From contig JAQFVV010012498.1 of NCBI GenBank assembly GCA_028023455.1, positions 2,701,001-2,765,000 of the forward strand: a stretch of 64,000 nt of DNA, written 5' to 3'. The DNA is from Epiperipatus broadwayi (lineage: Eukaryota > Onychophora > Udeonychophora > Euonychophora > Peripatidae). Each line of letters begins with the position of its first letter. Position 1 is the stretch's first letter. The notes under the pieces are model-generated. The model was not told where the DNA came from, did not search any database, and was given only the letters and a program-made list of their open reading frames with translations. Shown here piece by piece: positions 10,809-23,008 of this stretch. The position numbers were made by a program, and so were the translations under genes.

Positions 10809-13702
10809 TGAAGCAGATGATCTGATGTTCAGATCCTGCTTCACAGCCCACATCCAATCTCCTACCACCCAACCGTATTCAAAATCGTCCCTACACACGT
10901 ATACACATAACTAATAATATATTTCCTTACCCAATAGCATAAAATAATGTAAACATATGTGTCTTAATTTAATATTTAATCTAATAATAATATTCTCATG
11001 TGTATGCGGGCATAAATAATAAATATATATGTATATTTTAGCATAGGAGATTGTGATTGAATTAATAGTATATTATATATATAAGATATTATATATGATA
11101 CTTATTATATTTTTCATATATAAGTTTGTAGCCAGAAATGATGCAATCTTGTTAGTAAGTCTCTCGAAAAACAATAACCCGGAAGACCCTTTAGATTAAA
11201 ATAGAAGATTACAAATTAGTAATAATAAAATAAACCCATTAGTGGAAATTGTCCATGCTAGCTTGTTTTAAAATCATAAGATTCATTTTAAAACAATTGT
11301 TCGAGAAACTGATAAAAAACTTGCATTGTTTCAAACATCTTATCAGATAAGAGTATCCGGCCAAATGATTCCAAATGAAATCTAAGTGCTTAAACTGCCT
11401 CAGGTCCAGCAGTAGTTGCCTAGTTACAAATTCAAATTAAAAGTATAAATACTAATGGATTTGAATCCACAGAGAGAAGAGATCATTAAATAGCCATGCT
11501 GCTGAACATAATCCATGCCCAATGTAATTTTCACACGTGTTGTGAGTAGGAAATTTTGCCTTGTCCCTCCGTTCTAACATGCTGATCCCATGAATGAAGC
11601 TTCTATACTCTGTGGTATTGAACTTTACATATGTCTTTCCAATGAAATGAAGTGCTATCTCAAATCATCTCACTACCCTAGATCTATGTGACAATACTGA
11701 TGGACTGATTCCTAGTGAAATGCTTTTCTCAATCATCAAGGTAAAGAACTCAGACTGCTTATAATTCCTAAAATCCTGCCTTCTATGTAATGTGTATATT
11801 TTAAACTATATCTTTTAAATGTCTTCAAATATATATAACTCTATATAACTAATCTATGCTATAATCTATGCTAAGCCTCTTATAAAATGTTTTTCTTTTA
11901 TTTTATTTAAAAGCGGCCAATAATTTTTATTAACATTTTTACGTATTTATACTTTAAAGTTAATGCCAATAATATTCTAAAATCGCCAGCATATAACTTA
12001 TTTTGTCCCCCCCCCCATCATTTACTGGGTAAATAATTTATAATTGATAAAAACAAGTCTTATTCGGCTTGCCCAGATGCTCGCGGTTTTAGAGAAATAA
12101 ATTAATTATATTTTTCATGTTTACTGTTGAAAAACAGATTTGACATCTGTTTTTCTCATTCTCCTTTCTAAATAATGTGCTATCTTTTATCTTTCAATTA
12201 TATTATATATATAAATTTCATCTTAGCTATTACAACCACCTTTTGTATTTTGCAATCACAAAATGTATTTCCACAAGGGCATAAATCAACCAAAATTGAG
12301 GTTTAATGTGTAAAACATAATGAATAATATTAAATAATATAATGTCAGGGGGAGGGGGACCTTAACCTTTTATTCTATGTTTATATGTACAATTATTATC
12401 CCTATTTGCTTAAAGTAAAGCCATGTCATTACGCTGAATAGTTCATCATTCATGGGCAATAAATATGTCCCAATAATCTTTAATTTCAGAAGTATATTTA
12501 TGGTTTATTAATAAGCATTTAGTGCATAAAGGCCATTCTATTTTATATATATGTTCATGCTTCTTTATTACATGGAGGCAACTGCAAAGTCAGACCCCAT
12601 CGTCATCTCAATGTCCTTGAACCAGGCTGTAAAAGCACCCTGGGGACATCCTTGGTTCATGCATGCTTTATATGGGGATCGCTCTGGAGAAACCAGCCTG
12701 ATACTGACATAGCCGACCACTCCTCGTTATCCACGATTCGCCTGTACCTCATTTCAGAGAATCTGGACTATTTTCGTTCGTAAAACCGATCCTGCCAAAG
12801 TTTGCAGAGGAAATCAGTCACTTCTTACAATTCGTGAAGCACACTCCAGGATCCATAAAAAGGACTGATAATAAGCCACTATGCACACACTGCTTTTCCC
12901 TTATCTTATCATTCGCCCAGAAGTATTCATAAGCCGTAATGAAATGATTTATTTAACCAAACATATGTCCCTTATTTTAATATAAGTATTAATATGATAA
13001 ATTTAGTATCGTTTGTGTAAATTGTTCATTACCCATCCCACACATTAATTATCTAAAATTCCCAGTTAACCATCATATTAAATGTAATCATATATTATCT
13101 GTGTTAAAATTATTGTTTGAAGTAATCAAATGCTTTTTTCGTTTCTGGGGATGTGATAGCGTTCTAATAATCTATTCTAATAGCACTAATTTACTCAAAC
13201 ACATACATATATTATTGGCATAGCCGCAATTATCATGTTATTGTATAAAATGATTCAAATAAATATCTATAATAATCCTGAGGCTCACATCGGCTAAATG
13301 ACCTGACATAATTATTATTAATAAATCGTAAATATATATATACATCAAACTCGAATCAGTGCTTTCTTTTAGTTAAAATAATATAGTATGTTATTACTTA
13401 TGCTAAATATGACTAGATGATCTCTGCTCAATACATAATTAACATGCTCATTATTAAGTTATTCTATCATAAGTTTAGCCTAGAGTCTTTTGTGTCTCCG
13501 ATGATTGATGCCGGCAGATGAGAAGTGGATTAATCGATGTCATCGGGATTGTTGCTCATAATGTTATAGATCTGGGGAATAGGCAAATAGGGCAGAATTC
13601 ATGAGTGCTCCTGACCTGTGTATCTTGTGTATGATTTGATTCGAGGTATTTTTGCCTAGATGCTAGATCTTGTTACTTGAACATACAAATCCGACTGGCA
13701 CA
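10809..13702 (+). repeat. E1 3' LTR (2894 bp)
   Basis: Near-identical partner of 3656-6551 with the same TG...CA ends and the same terminal hairpin. A short purine stretch (AGGAAAA) precedes it in place of a strong polypurine tract. It is followed by target duplication GCAC. Confidence 0.92.
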
Positions 13703-13706
13703 GCAC

Positions 13707-14344
13707 ACACATCTATTTTTTTTATCACCTAAAAGCTTGAAAATAAAGCAAATATAATAAGTGCTAGTTGTAACCTATATATAGGCACAGGTGTTGCTGT
13801 GTGAATCTGTTCATACCTGCTAAAGGAGTCAAAAGCAATATTCTCTCTGGGTTTGAATATTAGGGCATAATGGAATTAAAAATGGGGAAGTGGATGAACA
13901 AACCTAAATTGCATTTAATATTATTAAATAGGGATAGAGTTAGTCAATTAAAGGGTATACAATCATTGATTAAGCATTTCATTGGGTTTTCATTACCACT
14001 CTATCAGATGACCCACAGTCTGAACATATTTGGACACAACTTTTTCCCCTTCTAAGCCTGGTAGGTCTCTGCAGTTTGTTTCATTAGAGGCAATAAATTA
14101 GAACATATTAACTTATTCTCACACCATATTGCTATATCTTCATAGTAGTACAGTCTGCAAGTTAGGTGACCATCCATTACCTCTGGTGCACCATCATTGG
14201 GCTTGGTTAGTTTATGACTGTTGATGAAGAGTACTGCTCATTATACTGGTGTTAGCAATGTTTGGGATTAGTTGTAATCATTCTGTCCATTATATCTGAC
14301 ACCATCAACTTTTGGGGCTAGTGGTCATCGTTCCATCCTTTATA
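13707..14344. other. Spacer between E1 and E4, no gene recognised
   Basis: A 61-codon frame at 13870-14055 shows no domain or bias. I see no repeat structure. Confidence 0.5.
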
Positions 14345-16364
14345 TGCTACATGCCATTATATTAATTTAAAATTAGAATAAAAACGGTTTGAAGTTCGTA
14401 AATAAAAAACTAAAAGCTAAAATTAAAAAATTGTTTGATGTACATATATATATATTTGCACAGATGCAAAACTTTAAAAATTATTTTCTTTTTAAAAAAA
14501 AAATATTTGAACGTACTTTAAGATGTAAAGATAAAATATTTTTGTAAATGAAAATGATGTGTTTATTAATTATTGAAAAGCAAGCTAGCCCTTGGGGATC
14601 TTATATAAAAGAGTCAGATAAAATATAGATAAGAGAAGAAAAATAAATTAGATGTCTAATAAAAGCAGCAATGAAGGCTTGGGCCATGATGAAAAATTGG
14701 AACAGGAAACCATTGTTCAGTGAATCCGGATGATCGATATAAAAGGAAAAATATTGAAATTAAGAACAGTTCCAGCTTGATTTTGTGAGAAGAGCGATAA
14801 GATGCACTTGTTGCTCTCTCTCACTTATTTCAAATGAAATAACTGTAATACCAGGATTGAACCAGCTAAGGCCACCTTCTGATAGACTGGTCGTCAAATA
14901 AAGACTTTGTGTGAATTGACACCAGGAACCAGAAGCTTTTCTACTGTAAGATATAAATAGAAAAAATTTACTACAAGTAATTAAGAACTTTAAAGATTTG
15001 ACAAGCTAAACATAATTTTTTTTAAAATGAACTTTAATCTGACTTTTCAAATCAATTATTAATATTAAATTTTTTACATTTGAGTTTGTTAAAAATCATT
15101 TCCATTTTTTTATTTATTAATATTTGTTGTATAAATTATTTAAATGCATTAAATTTAAGTTGGGTATAGATGCTTGCATAGATTTGTTAACGTTTAATTA
15201 TGTTTTTGTTTTCCTATTCGATTAGAATATATAGACATTTGGTAAATAATGATACCTTATGTTGAGTATCTAAAATATATTTATTCGGATGTCTTTTAAG
15301 TTATTGGGGTCAATGTGGCATCTTATGATGAATGCCATTGGGTTTCTTGTAAATTTCCCTTTACAATTCCATCAATGACTTTATATTTTGATAGTTTATG
15401 TTTATTTTGAAATGCTTTTAATCATGTAATCTACAATCTATACTCAACATTATAAAACAAACTTTTATAAAATTCATCTGTGCGAAATTATATAAATGTC
15501 AAAATTTAAGTTGAGCATGAATGGCTGCATAGATTTGTAAAATTATATATGTTAGTTTAAGGGAGGGTAATCTTGGGTTATTTGTTTCGTAGTTAAATTG
15601 GGTCAATGGATTAGATATGTTGGTGTAATTAGTAAATGTAGTATGAGGTCTGCCACATGCAGGATTGCATTTTTACGCTGCACACTCCTTTAGAAGGGGA
15701 TAGTAAGATGGAAAAAGCAGTCCCTTCTTATGGAGTTTTTTTCTTCTTTCCAGACAGATGTAGCATGCCTGTATGGTTGAGAGTCAATGTCTTCTCTAAC
15801 CTTGCTGTTCAGATGTACATTCTTGACAGTATGGTATTTTGTGCTGTCATATTCATGTTGCATTGAATAAATCAATGCATCAGATGGATTGATGTCAGTT
15901 TGATTGCAAACTTTTGGCCAAAGGTTAAATAAGGGATAAAATATTTTCTTTTCAAATGCAATCTATGTAGTTTATTCATACTCGACACTCTTAAAAAAAT
16001 ATTATTAAATTCATCTGTGAGGATAGTTTAAAATTTTAAAATAATAATTTAAATTAAAAGTTAATATTAAAATCTAAAATAATAAAAGTTATTCCTCAAA
16101 TTTTAAATATTATATATGTGCGTTAATAAATGTTTGTGTATTAATTATTGGCAGTGGCTTTTATTTTTTTATAATTAAGATATAGATTAAATAAAGATAT
16201 ATATTTTATCTCTGCATCTCCACTGAGCTAGTGACTGGGCTAACGGTCTAAATATAAAATAAATTTTTTTTAACTTACGTATCTGCCTACTCTATAAATT
16301 TTTCAGGTTCTAATAATTTGGTGGAGCCCTGTATGGCAGATACGGTAAGACTGGATATATTTCA
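14345..16364 (+). repeat. E4 5' LTR
   Basis: Direct repeat of 16833-18858. It contains a TATAAAAGG box near 14738. A segment of about 535 bp (about 15475-16010) is bounded by short direct repeats of TTCATCTGTG and is absent from the inverted copy at 51854-55327. The 69-codon frame at 15657-15866 recurs in the other LTR but lacks protein-like features. Confidence 0.75.
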
Positions 16365-16385
16365 ATTCTTTTTGACCATTATAAT

Positions 16386-16404
16386 TGGCCTCCCAATGTG
16401 AGCC
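16386..16404 (+). promoter_or_regulatory. Primer-binding site of E4
   Basis: TGGCCTCCCAATGTGAGCC, recognisably the TGGCACCCAATGTGGGGCC site of E2 with a few changes. Its place just inside the first repeat is what identifies the repeats as LTRs. Confidence 0.6.
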
Positions 16405-16832
16405 GATGTTTAATAAACCACGAGCACCCTGAGTAAATTTCTTTTTTCAAAATGAAATATTTTTATCTATTTTACATAAAGTCGTATGCGCATATATAAA
16501 AATAAATGTGAAGAATAAAACATAATATTTAATATAAATCATAATTTTTTTTATAAAAAAAGTCTTATTTAAAATCCAACCATTTAACTTGCATAGTAAT
16601 AGTTAAAAGTAGAAGAAAAGAAACATTGAAGGGATGGGGCAGAAATTTAGCTGGTAGAAAGGAATCATGTGTCAACCATTTTTTTAATCATTATATTTGT
16701 GTGTAATTAATAACCAAAGTTTTGTCTTTTTGAAAGTTTTGGTAACATATAATCAATTTGTGTAATGTAATTACTAACACTAAGTAAATTCTTTTTTTTA
16801 ATGTTTTTGTTTTTTGAGGAAGTTTACTGATA

Positions 16833-18858
16833 TGTAATGGTATATGCCATTACATTAATTTAAAATTAGAATAAAAACGGTTTTAATTTTGTAAATAAAA
16901 AAACTAAAAGCTGAAATCAAAGAATTTTCAATGTATGTATATATATTTGCAGAGATGCAAAACTTGAAAAATTATTTTCTTTTTTAAAAAAAAATATTTG
17001 AATGTACTTTTTTATAAAAAAGTACAAGATAAAATATTGTTGTAAATTGAAATAATTTGTTTACTAATTATAAAAAAAGCAAGCTAGCTCTTGGGGATCT
17101 TATATAAAAAAGTCAGATGAAGATAAGAGAACACAAATAAATTAGATGTCCAATAGAAGCAACAATGAAGGCTCAGACCAGAATGAAAAATTGGAACAGG
17201 AAACCATTGTTCAGTGAATCTGGACAATCGATATAAAAGGAAAAATATTGAAATTAAAAACAGTTCCAGCTTGATTTTGTGAGAAGAGCGATAAGATGCA
17301 CTTGTCACTCTCTCTCACTTATTGCAAATGAAATGACTGTAATACCAGGATTGAACCAGCTAAAGCCACCTTCAGATAGACTGGTCTTCAAATAAAGACT
17401 TTGTGGGAATTGACACCAGGAACCGGGAGCTCTTCTACTGTAAGATATAAACAGAAAAAATTTACTACAAGTAATTAAGAACTTTAAAGATTTGACAAGC
17501 TAAACATAATTTTTTTTCAAAATGAACTTTAATCTGACTTTTCAAATCAATTATTAATGTTTAATTTTTATACATTTGAGTTTGCTAAAAATCATTTTCA
17601 TTTTTTTTATTTTTTATTAATATTTGTTGTATAAATTATTTAAATGCATTAAATTTAAGTTGGGTATAGATGCTTGCATAGATTTGTTAATATTTAATTA
17701 TGTTTTTGTTTTCATATTCGATTAGAATATATAGACATTTGGTAAATAATGATACCTTACGTCGAGTATCTAAAATGTATTTATTCGGATGTCTTTTAAG
17801 TTATTCGTGTCAATGCGGCGTCTTGGGTTTCTTGTAAATTTCCCTCTGCAATTTCATCAATGTCTTTATATTTTGATCATTTATGTTTATTTTGAAATGT
17901 TTTTGAATGTGTAATCTATAGCCGATCTATACTCAACATTATAAAAGAGACTTTTATAAAATTCTTCTGTGCAAAATTATATAAATTTTGAAATTTAAGT
18001 TGGATGTGAATGGCTGCATAGATTTGTAAAATTATATATGTTAGTTTAAGGGAGGGTAATCTTAGATTATTTGTTTCGTAGTTAAATTGGGTCAGTGGAT
18101 TGGATATATCAGTGTAATTAATAAATGTAGTATGAGGTCCGCCACGTGCAGGATTGCATTTTTATGCCACACATTTGTTTTTGCCTATGGAAGAGGATAG
18201 TAAGATGGAAAATGCAGTCCCTTCCTATGGAGTTTTTTTGTTCTTCTTGCCAGACAGATGTAGTATTGTTGTCTGGATGAGAGTCAATGTCTTCTCTAAC
18301 TTTGCTGTTCAGATGTATATTCCTGATAGTAGGATATTTTGTGCTGTTGTGTTCATGTTGCATTGAATACATCGATGTATCAGTTGGAATGACATCAGTT
18401 TGACTGCGAACTTTGGCCTAAGGTTAAATAAGGGATAGAATATTTTCTTTTCAAATGCAATCTATGTAGTTTATTCATACTTGACACTCTTAAAAAAATT
18501 ATTAAATTCATCTGTGAGGATGGTTTAAAATTTTAAAGTAATTTAAATTAAAAGTTAATATTAAAATCTAAAATAATAATGTTATTCCTCAAATTTTAAA
18601 TATTATATATGTGCGTTAATAAATGTTTGTGTATTAATTTCTGGCAGTGGCTTTTATTTTTTTTATAATTAAGATATAGATTAAATAAATATATATATTT
18701 TATCTCTGCATCTCCACTGAGCTAGTGAATGGGGCTAACGGTCTAAATATAAAATAATTTTTTTTTTTAACTTACATATCTGCCTACTCTATAAATTTTC
18801 CAGGTTCAAATGCCTGGTGGCACCCTGTATGGCAGATACAGTAAGACTGGCTATTCCA
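16833..18858 (+). repeat. E4 3' LTR
   Basis: Starts TGTAATGG-TATATG-CCATTACA, a perfect 8-bp terminal hairpin comparable to the hairpin that opens the E1 LTR. It matches the 5' LTR through to the TAAGACTGG motif near its end. Confidence 0.75.
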
Positions 18859-18888
18859 TATCTTCTTTTTTTCATATATATATATATA

Positions 18889-18956
18889 TAGCATGTAAAT
18901 AAGCTCTTAACAAGCTTTGTGGAATATCCCCAAACCCCGACCAGTTTTCTTTGCAA
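18889..18956 (-). repeat. Truncated hammerhead-repeat fragment between (TA)n tracts
   Basis: Contains CTCTTAACAAGCTTTG and CCCCAAACCCCGACCAGTTTT, matching the ribozyme-adjacent part of the repeats at 38057 and 41310. On the minus strand only the stem III/cleavage side (GGTC) survives. The rest is cut off by (TA)n. Confidence 0.55.
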
Positions 18957-18959
18957 TAT

Positions 18960-19734
18960 ATATATATATTCTTTTTTGTATAATGTAATTGAATGTAAAT
19001 GGTTTAATGATAATTTTCAAGAGTTCATTTCATTATGCCAGTGTTTGTCAATTCAGCTGATATCTTTTAGCATTCTTTCAGCTACAGTTCCTTTTGTTTT
19101 ATGTAGAATATAAATGAGAGTAATGATAATTATGTTTTCATATATATTATCCTTAGATAGTTTTCAGCTGTCTTAACTACATTATATTCTTTCTTTTGAT
19201 ATATTCATCCTAATAGAAACGGTTTAAATTCACTTAGCATAGTATTAAATAAGATAAAGAAATAATTTTTTCTTCTTTTGATTGTCATTCATTCTATTCA
19301 TAACATTGCAGATATTAATCAAAAATATTTGACAATCTCTCTACATAAAATCTACTCAAAGATCATTATTATTTTGTCAAGAAATTGGTAAAGCATTAAG
19401 TTTATGAGATATAAAAGTAATGATCTGTTCAAAGTAAAGCATTTCTATCTGGTTACTAAGTAAGAGTGTTTTTTTTTTTTTATAAAAAATTGCTCATGGA
19501 ATTCTTTTTCTTTAAACAATGAAAATAAAGTTTACTATTCAATATAATAAAATAATCATTTTTATTCAATATAATAAAATAATCATTTTTCCTTTATTTT
19601 TAATTAATAAAGTATTTTTAAAATTAAGATATACCTTAACTATTTTAATATTAACTAAGTTAAACATTACATAAACAAATAATTCATTATATATATATAT
19701 ATATATATAATGTGCGTTAATTAAAACAAAATTG
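18960..19734. other. No gene recognised
   Basis: AT-rich, with a duplicated TATTCAATATAATAAAATAATCATTTTT unit near 19540-19590 (two copies) and a (TA)n tract near 19690-19710. Confidence 0.5.
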
Positions 19735-20005
19735 TAATTATAAATGGAATAATAAATTTAACGGTTTACAAACTATTATAAACAATCCTTAAATCCGCAG
19801 AAGTATTTTCAGTTAATTTCTTAAACCTGCATCAACTGCCATTAAATTAAAAAAAAAAAAAAACACAAAAAAAAAACACAATAATTTAATGGCAGTTGAG
19901 GCAGGTTTAAGAAATTAACCGAAATGTACTTCTGTGGATTTAAGGATTGTTTATAATAGTTTGTATTCCGTTAAATTTATTATTTCAATTATAAGTTTAT
20001 ATATA
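19735..20005. repeat. Foldback (MITE-like) repeat between (TA)n tracts
   Basis: About 95-bp arms (for example CCATTAAATTA versus TAATTTAATGG, extending out to AAATTTAACGG versus CCGTTAAATTT) face each other across an A/CA-rich spacer at 19850-19880. The arms differ at a few sites. Both outer ends run into (TA)n. Confidence 0.75.
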
Positions 20006-21245
20006 TATATATATAGCAAAATTTTGAGCTTGAGTGTACTCTTCATTATATAAATACTTCAGCTCTTTGTATGGATTATTATTGTTGTTAAGGCTTCTAG
20101 GTTTATGGCATGATCTAATATGTCTTGATGGTTTTACTTGTATATTCAAAGTTTGAAATGTAATAGTACATGTTTTACAATATTCATCTTTGATATTTCT
20201 TTCCTTAGATTGTTGTTGTAGATCTTTCATGTCAATGTTGTTTAAATAGTAAGGAATATTTGATGCATCCATCTACGTAAGGTATGTCTAATGGTTCTTA
20301 TAATTTGAACTTCCGATAGTGGTTACACGGTAAAAATTCTAAGTTTCAATTCTGCTGGAGAATTAATCCTAAATCATATTTGAGATATCTGATGATAAAT
20401 GCCATTTTGCTTTTCTTCACTTCAAAAATTGTTTAATAAGGCTTGACAATTGTCTCCAAAAAGTATGGGTTTTATAAAGTTCCCCATAAATATTTAGTGG
20501 CTCCTGAGAGATGGTTACTTGGAATAGTAATCTTTTCTTTTTTACTTAACCCATGAAAATGACATATTTCTTGTAATCTGTCAAATGCTCTGCATGGTTT
20601 TCCATAATATTACATTTAAATGTCTTAAGCCTAGAGAGTTTGGATATAATAGTGCAATTTTTCAAAAGGCTGACTAGCTTAATATGGTTCTTGAATATTA
20701 GCACTATCCTGTTTTCATTATTTATATCTATTTTTGTGAAAAATAATTTAAATTAATACTATTAACCCTCTTATGCTATCACTTAATAGGATTTTCATAC
20801 TAGGTAATAATATGATATCTCATTGCTTAATTGGAGATATTTCAATATTATTTTGACTTTGTATAATTTCTTTATAAGATTATATTAAATTATTATGGGT
20901 TTATTTACTTCATTTTGAATTGGACTTTTAATCTTTATCTTGAGATTTTTGATGTTTGTTTGATAATCTTCATCATTTTTTTTTATGATATCATTGTCTT
21001 TTTTTATTTTGTCTTTAAATTCTCTCTTTTTTCTTGTATTAGAATTATATTCTCAATTAATTTACTTAATTTGTATTGATTAATAGAGATTGTAAGTAAA
21101 TTTACAGTTAATTTACAGTAGATGTATTACATTTAAATTAAATCAATTTTTATCTCTTCAATTTTTAACTTCATGATTTCCTCTTTTTGTTCATTATGTA
21201 TCTTCTCCATCTCTTTATTATTGTTTGTTGAAATTTATTTTATAT
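20006..21245 (-). pseudogene. gag: Decayed LTR-retrotransposon gag, minus strand
   Basis: Reading the minus strand from 21245, there is first a Lys/Glu/Asn-rich coiled-coil stretch broken by stops. Near 20600-20480 a capsid-like segment follows: FDRLQEICHFHG, then SNHLSGATKYLWGTL. That is the spacing typical of Gag, where a Leu-x-Gly-Ala precedes an aromatic-rich helix. The last open stretch (20272-19997) has a CKTC...H...C pattern reminiscent of a zinc knuckle. Multiple stops and frame changes show it is dead. No LTRs or pol were found around it, so it is an isolated fragment. Confidence 0.5.
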
Positions 21246-21267
21246 TATTTTCTAGATTTTAGCTTTA

Positions 21268-21300
<33 letters not shown>

Positions 21301-21346
<46 letters not shown>

Positions 21347-21350
21347 TGTC
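21301..21350. repeat. Palindrome with (TA)n core
   Basis: Perfect GACATGTACA ... TGTACATGTC arms around about 30 bases of TA, next to a longer (TA)n tract at 21271-21300. Confidence 0.9.
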
Positions 21351-21659
21351 TCTAAGGAAAACCTGCCATAAACAATGAAGCCTAGCAATAAGTTGTTAAA
21401 ACAATTTCTGCAAAGAAACATTTGACCATGATTAACTATATGTACATAAATGAAATGAATTAATAAAAAAATGTTCATGATTTAGACTTATATTAAGACA
21501 TTTATATTGCAATTGTTATATATATATGAAAAACAAAATCAAGTTAAAAACTTGTTAATGCTTGTATTTATGTCAACAGATGGCGTTCTACCAAAGCACC
21601 ATCAAGCGTATTTCGTTTACATAAACGTCAGAGAATACATTCACTATCTCTAATTTCCA

Positions 21660-21703
21660 CTTTCAGATCATGATTTCAAGCTATTTGCTATCGTCAGTGA
21701 AAG
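21660..21703 (-). ncRNA. Hammerhead ribozyme, copy 1, intact core
   Basis: Minus strand: stem I CUUUCA, core CUGACGA, stem II AGC/GCU with an AAAUA loop, GAAA, stem III AU/AU closed by CAUG, cleavage triplet AUC, then stem I partner UGAAAG (6 perfect pairs). All invariant core positions (C3, U4, G5, A6, G8, A9, G12, A13, A14, A15.1-U16.1) are present. Cleavage is predicted between 21666 and 21665. Confidence 0.8.
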
Positions 21704-22054
21704 ACAGGAGTAAGAACTAGATCTAAACACAAACTCTGAGCGTTTATGAAACAGTTTCTATTCAGCTTGCAAGTGTGAATTTTTTAGACACGTTAATGTC
21801 TTCAAACTCAGCATAGCAAGCCAGATAGCTACATGGGTCTGATATCAGTTCAGCATCACCACATAGTAGAAGCCTCTGCAATATATGTCATTGCAAGAAA
21901 GATCAAAGGTACATTTATGAAAAATAAAATCAAGTTAAAACTGTTAACGCTTGTATTTATGTCAACAGATGGCGTTCTACCAAAAACACCGTCAAGCGTA
22001 TTTCGTTTACATAAACGTCAGAGAATACATTCACTATCTCTAACTTTAATTCCA

Positions 22055-22098
22055 CTTTCAGATCATGATTTCAAGCTATTTGCTATCGTCAGTGAAAG
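22055..22098 (-). ncRNA. Hammerhead ribozyme, copy 2, intact core
   Basis: Same sequence as copy 1 over stem I, core, stem II, GAAA, stem III and the AUC site, 395 bp downstream. A transcript covering both would be cut into a 395-nt monomer. Confidence 0.8.
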
Positions 22099-22609
22099 AC
22101 AGGAATAAAAACTAGATCTAAACACAAACTCTGAGCATTTATGAAACAGTTTCTATTCAGCTTGCAAGCGTGAATTTTTTAGACACGTTAATGTCTTCGA
22201 ACTCAGCATAGCAATCCAGATAGCTACATGGGTCTGATATCAGTTCAGCATCATCACATAGTAGAAGCCTCTGCAATATATATATCATTGCAAGAAAGAC
22301 CTCAAAGGTACATTTATGAAAAACAAAATCAAGTTAAAAACTTGTTGACATAAATACAAGCGTTAACAAGTTTTTAACTTGATTTTGTTTTTCATAAATG
22401 TATCTTTGGGGTCTTTCTTGCAATGATATATATTGCAGAGGCTTCTATTATGTGGTGATGCTGTACTGATATCAGACCCACATAGCTATCTGGCTTGCTA
22501 TGCTGAGTTCAAAGACATTAACGTGTCAAAAAATTCACGCTTGCAAGCTGAATAGAAACTGTTTCATAAACGCTCAGAGTTTGTGTTCAGATCTAGTTCC
22601 TATTCCTGT

Positions 22610-22653
22610 CTTTCATTGACGATAGCAAATAGCTTGAAATCATGATCTGAAAG
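22610..22653 (+). ncRNA. Hammerhead-like motif, copy 3, one core change
   Basis: Inverted unit. Stem I CUUUCA/UGAAAG and the GAAA side are intact, but the core reads UUGACGA, with C3 changed to U. C3 is essential for the tertiary fold, so activity is doubtful. Confidence 0.65.
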
Positions 22654-23008
22654 TGGAATTAAAGTCAAAGATAGTGAATGTATTCTCTGACGTTTATGTA
22701 AACGAAATACGCTTGACGGTGTTTTTGGTAGAACACCATCTGTTGACATAAATACAAGCGTTAACAAGTTTTTAACTTGATTTTGTTTTTCATAAATGTA
22801 CCTTTGAGGTCTTTCTTGCAATGATATACATTGCAGAGGCTTCTACTATGTGGTGATGCTGAACTGATATCAGACCCATGTAGCTATCTGGCTTGCTATG
22901 CTGAGTTCGAAGACATTAACATGTCTAAAAAATTCACGCTTGCAAGCTGAATAGAAACTGTTTCATAAACACTCAGAGTTTGTGTTTAGATCTAGTTCTT
23001 ATTCCTGT

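Larger units (their letters stand above)
3656..13702 (+). mobile_element. LTR retrotransposon E1, complete but pol-less, very long LTRs
   Basis: Two direct repeats of about 2.9 kb begin TGAAGCAG and end GGCACA, giving TG...CA termini. They enclose 4.26 kb of internal DNA. The element is flanked by a 4-bp target duplication GCAC (3652-3655 and 13703-13706). A tRNA-Lys-like primer-binding site lies at 6577-6594. Inside are a long repeat-filled leader, one broken gag (8848-10090) and no protease, RT, RNase H or integrase. It therefore resembles the non-autonomous LARD or TR-GAG types, which depend on a pol-encoding partner. The LTRs differ at scattered sites, many of them transitions, so the insertion is not recent. 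Related LTRs occur at 40135-51743 and 60420-63556. Confidence 0.9.
14345..18858 (+). mobile_element. LTR element E4 with minimal internal region
   Basis: Two direct repeats of about 2.02 kb (14345-16364 and 16833-18858) enclose only about 470 bp. A primer-binding site like those of E1 and E2 starts 21 nt after the first repeat. The internal part has a purine-rich tract near 16608-16650 and no coding capacity. The flanking tetramers are TATA (14341-14344) and TATC (18859-18862), close to but not an exact duplication, so exact ends are uncertain by a few bases. The structure is that of an internally deleted or TRIM-like element with unusually long LTRs. A third, inverted LTR copy is at 51854-55327. 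Confidence 0.7.

Noticed and set aside
13840-13870. TCTCTGGGTTTG...TAGGGC resembling the E1 primer-binding-site region
   Set aside because: It lies outside the target duplication, lacks the TGG start and is short enough to be chance.
15657-15866. Sense and antisense frames repeated in both E4 LTRs (partner 18118-18372)
   Set aside because: Repetition comes from LTR duplication. The ends differ and no protein features are seen.
21976-22030. A second hammerhead-like string (CTGACGTTTATGTAAACGAAA on the minus strand) in each unit
   Set aside because: The GA before stem II is missing and I found no matching stem I. The motif about 80 bp away fits far better.
21833-22108. 91-codon frame recurring in the hammerhead units
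   Set aside because: It runs across unit borders and the ribozyme itself. Recurrence follows from the unit duplication.
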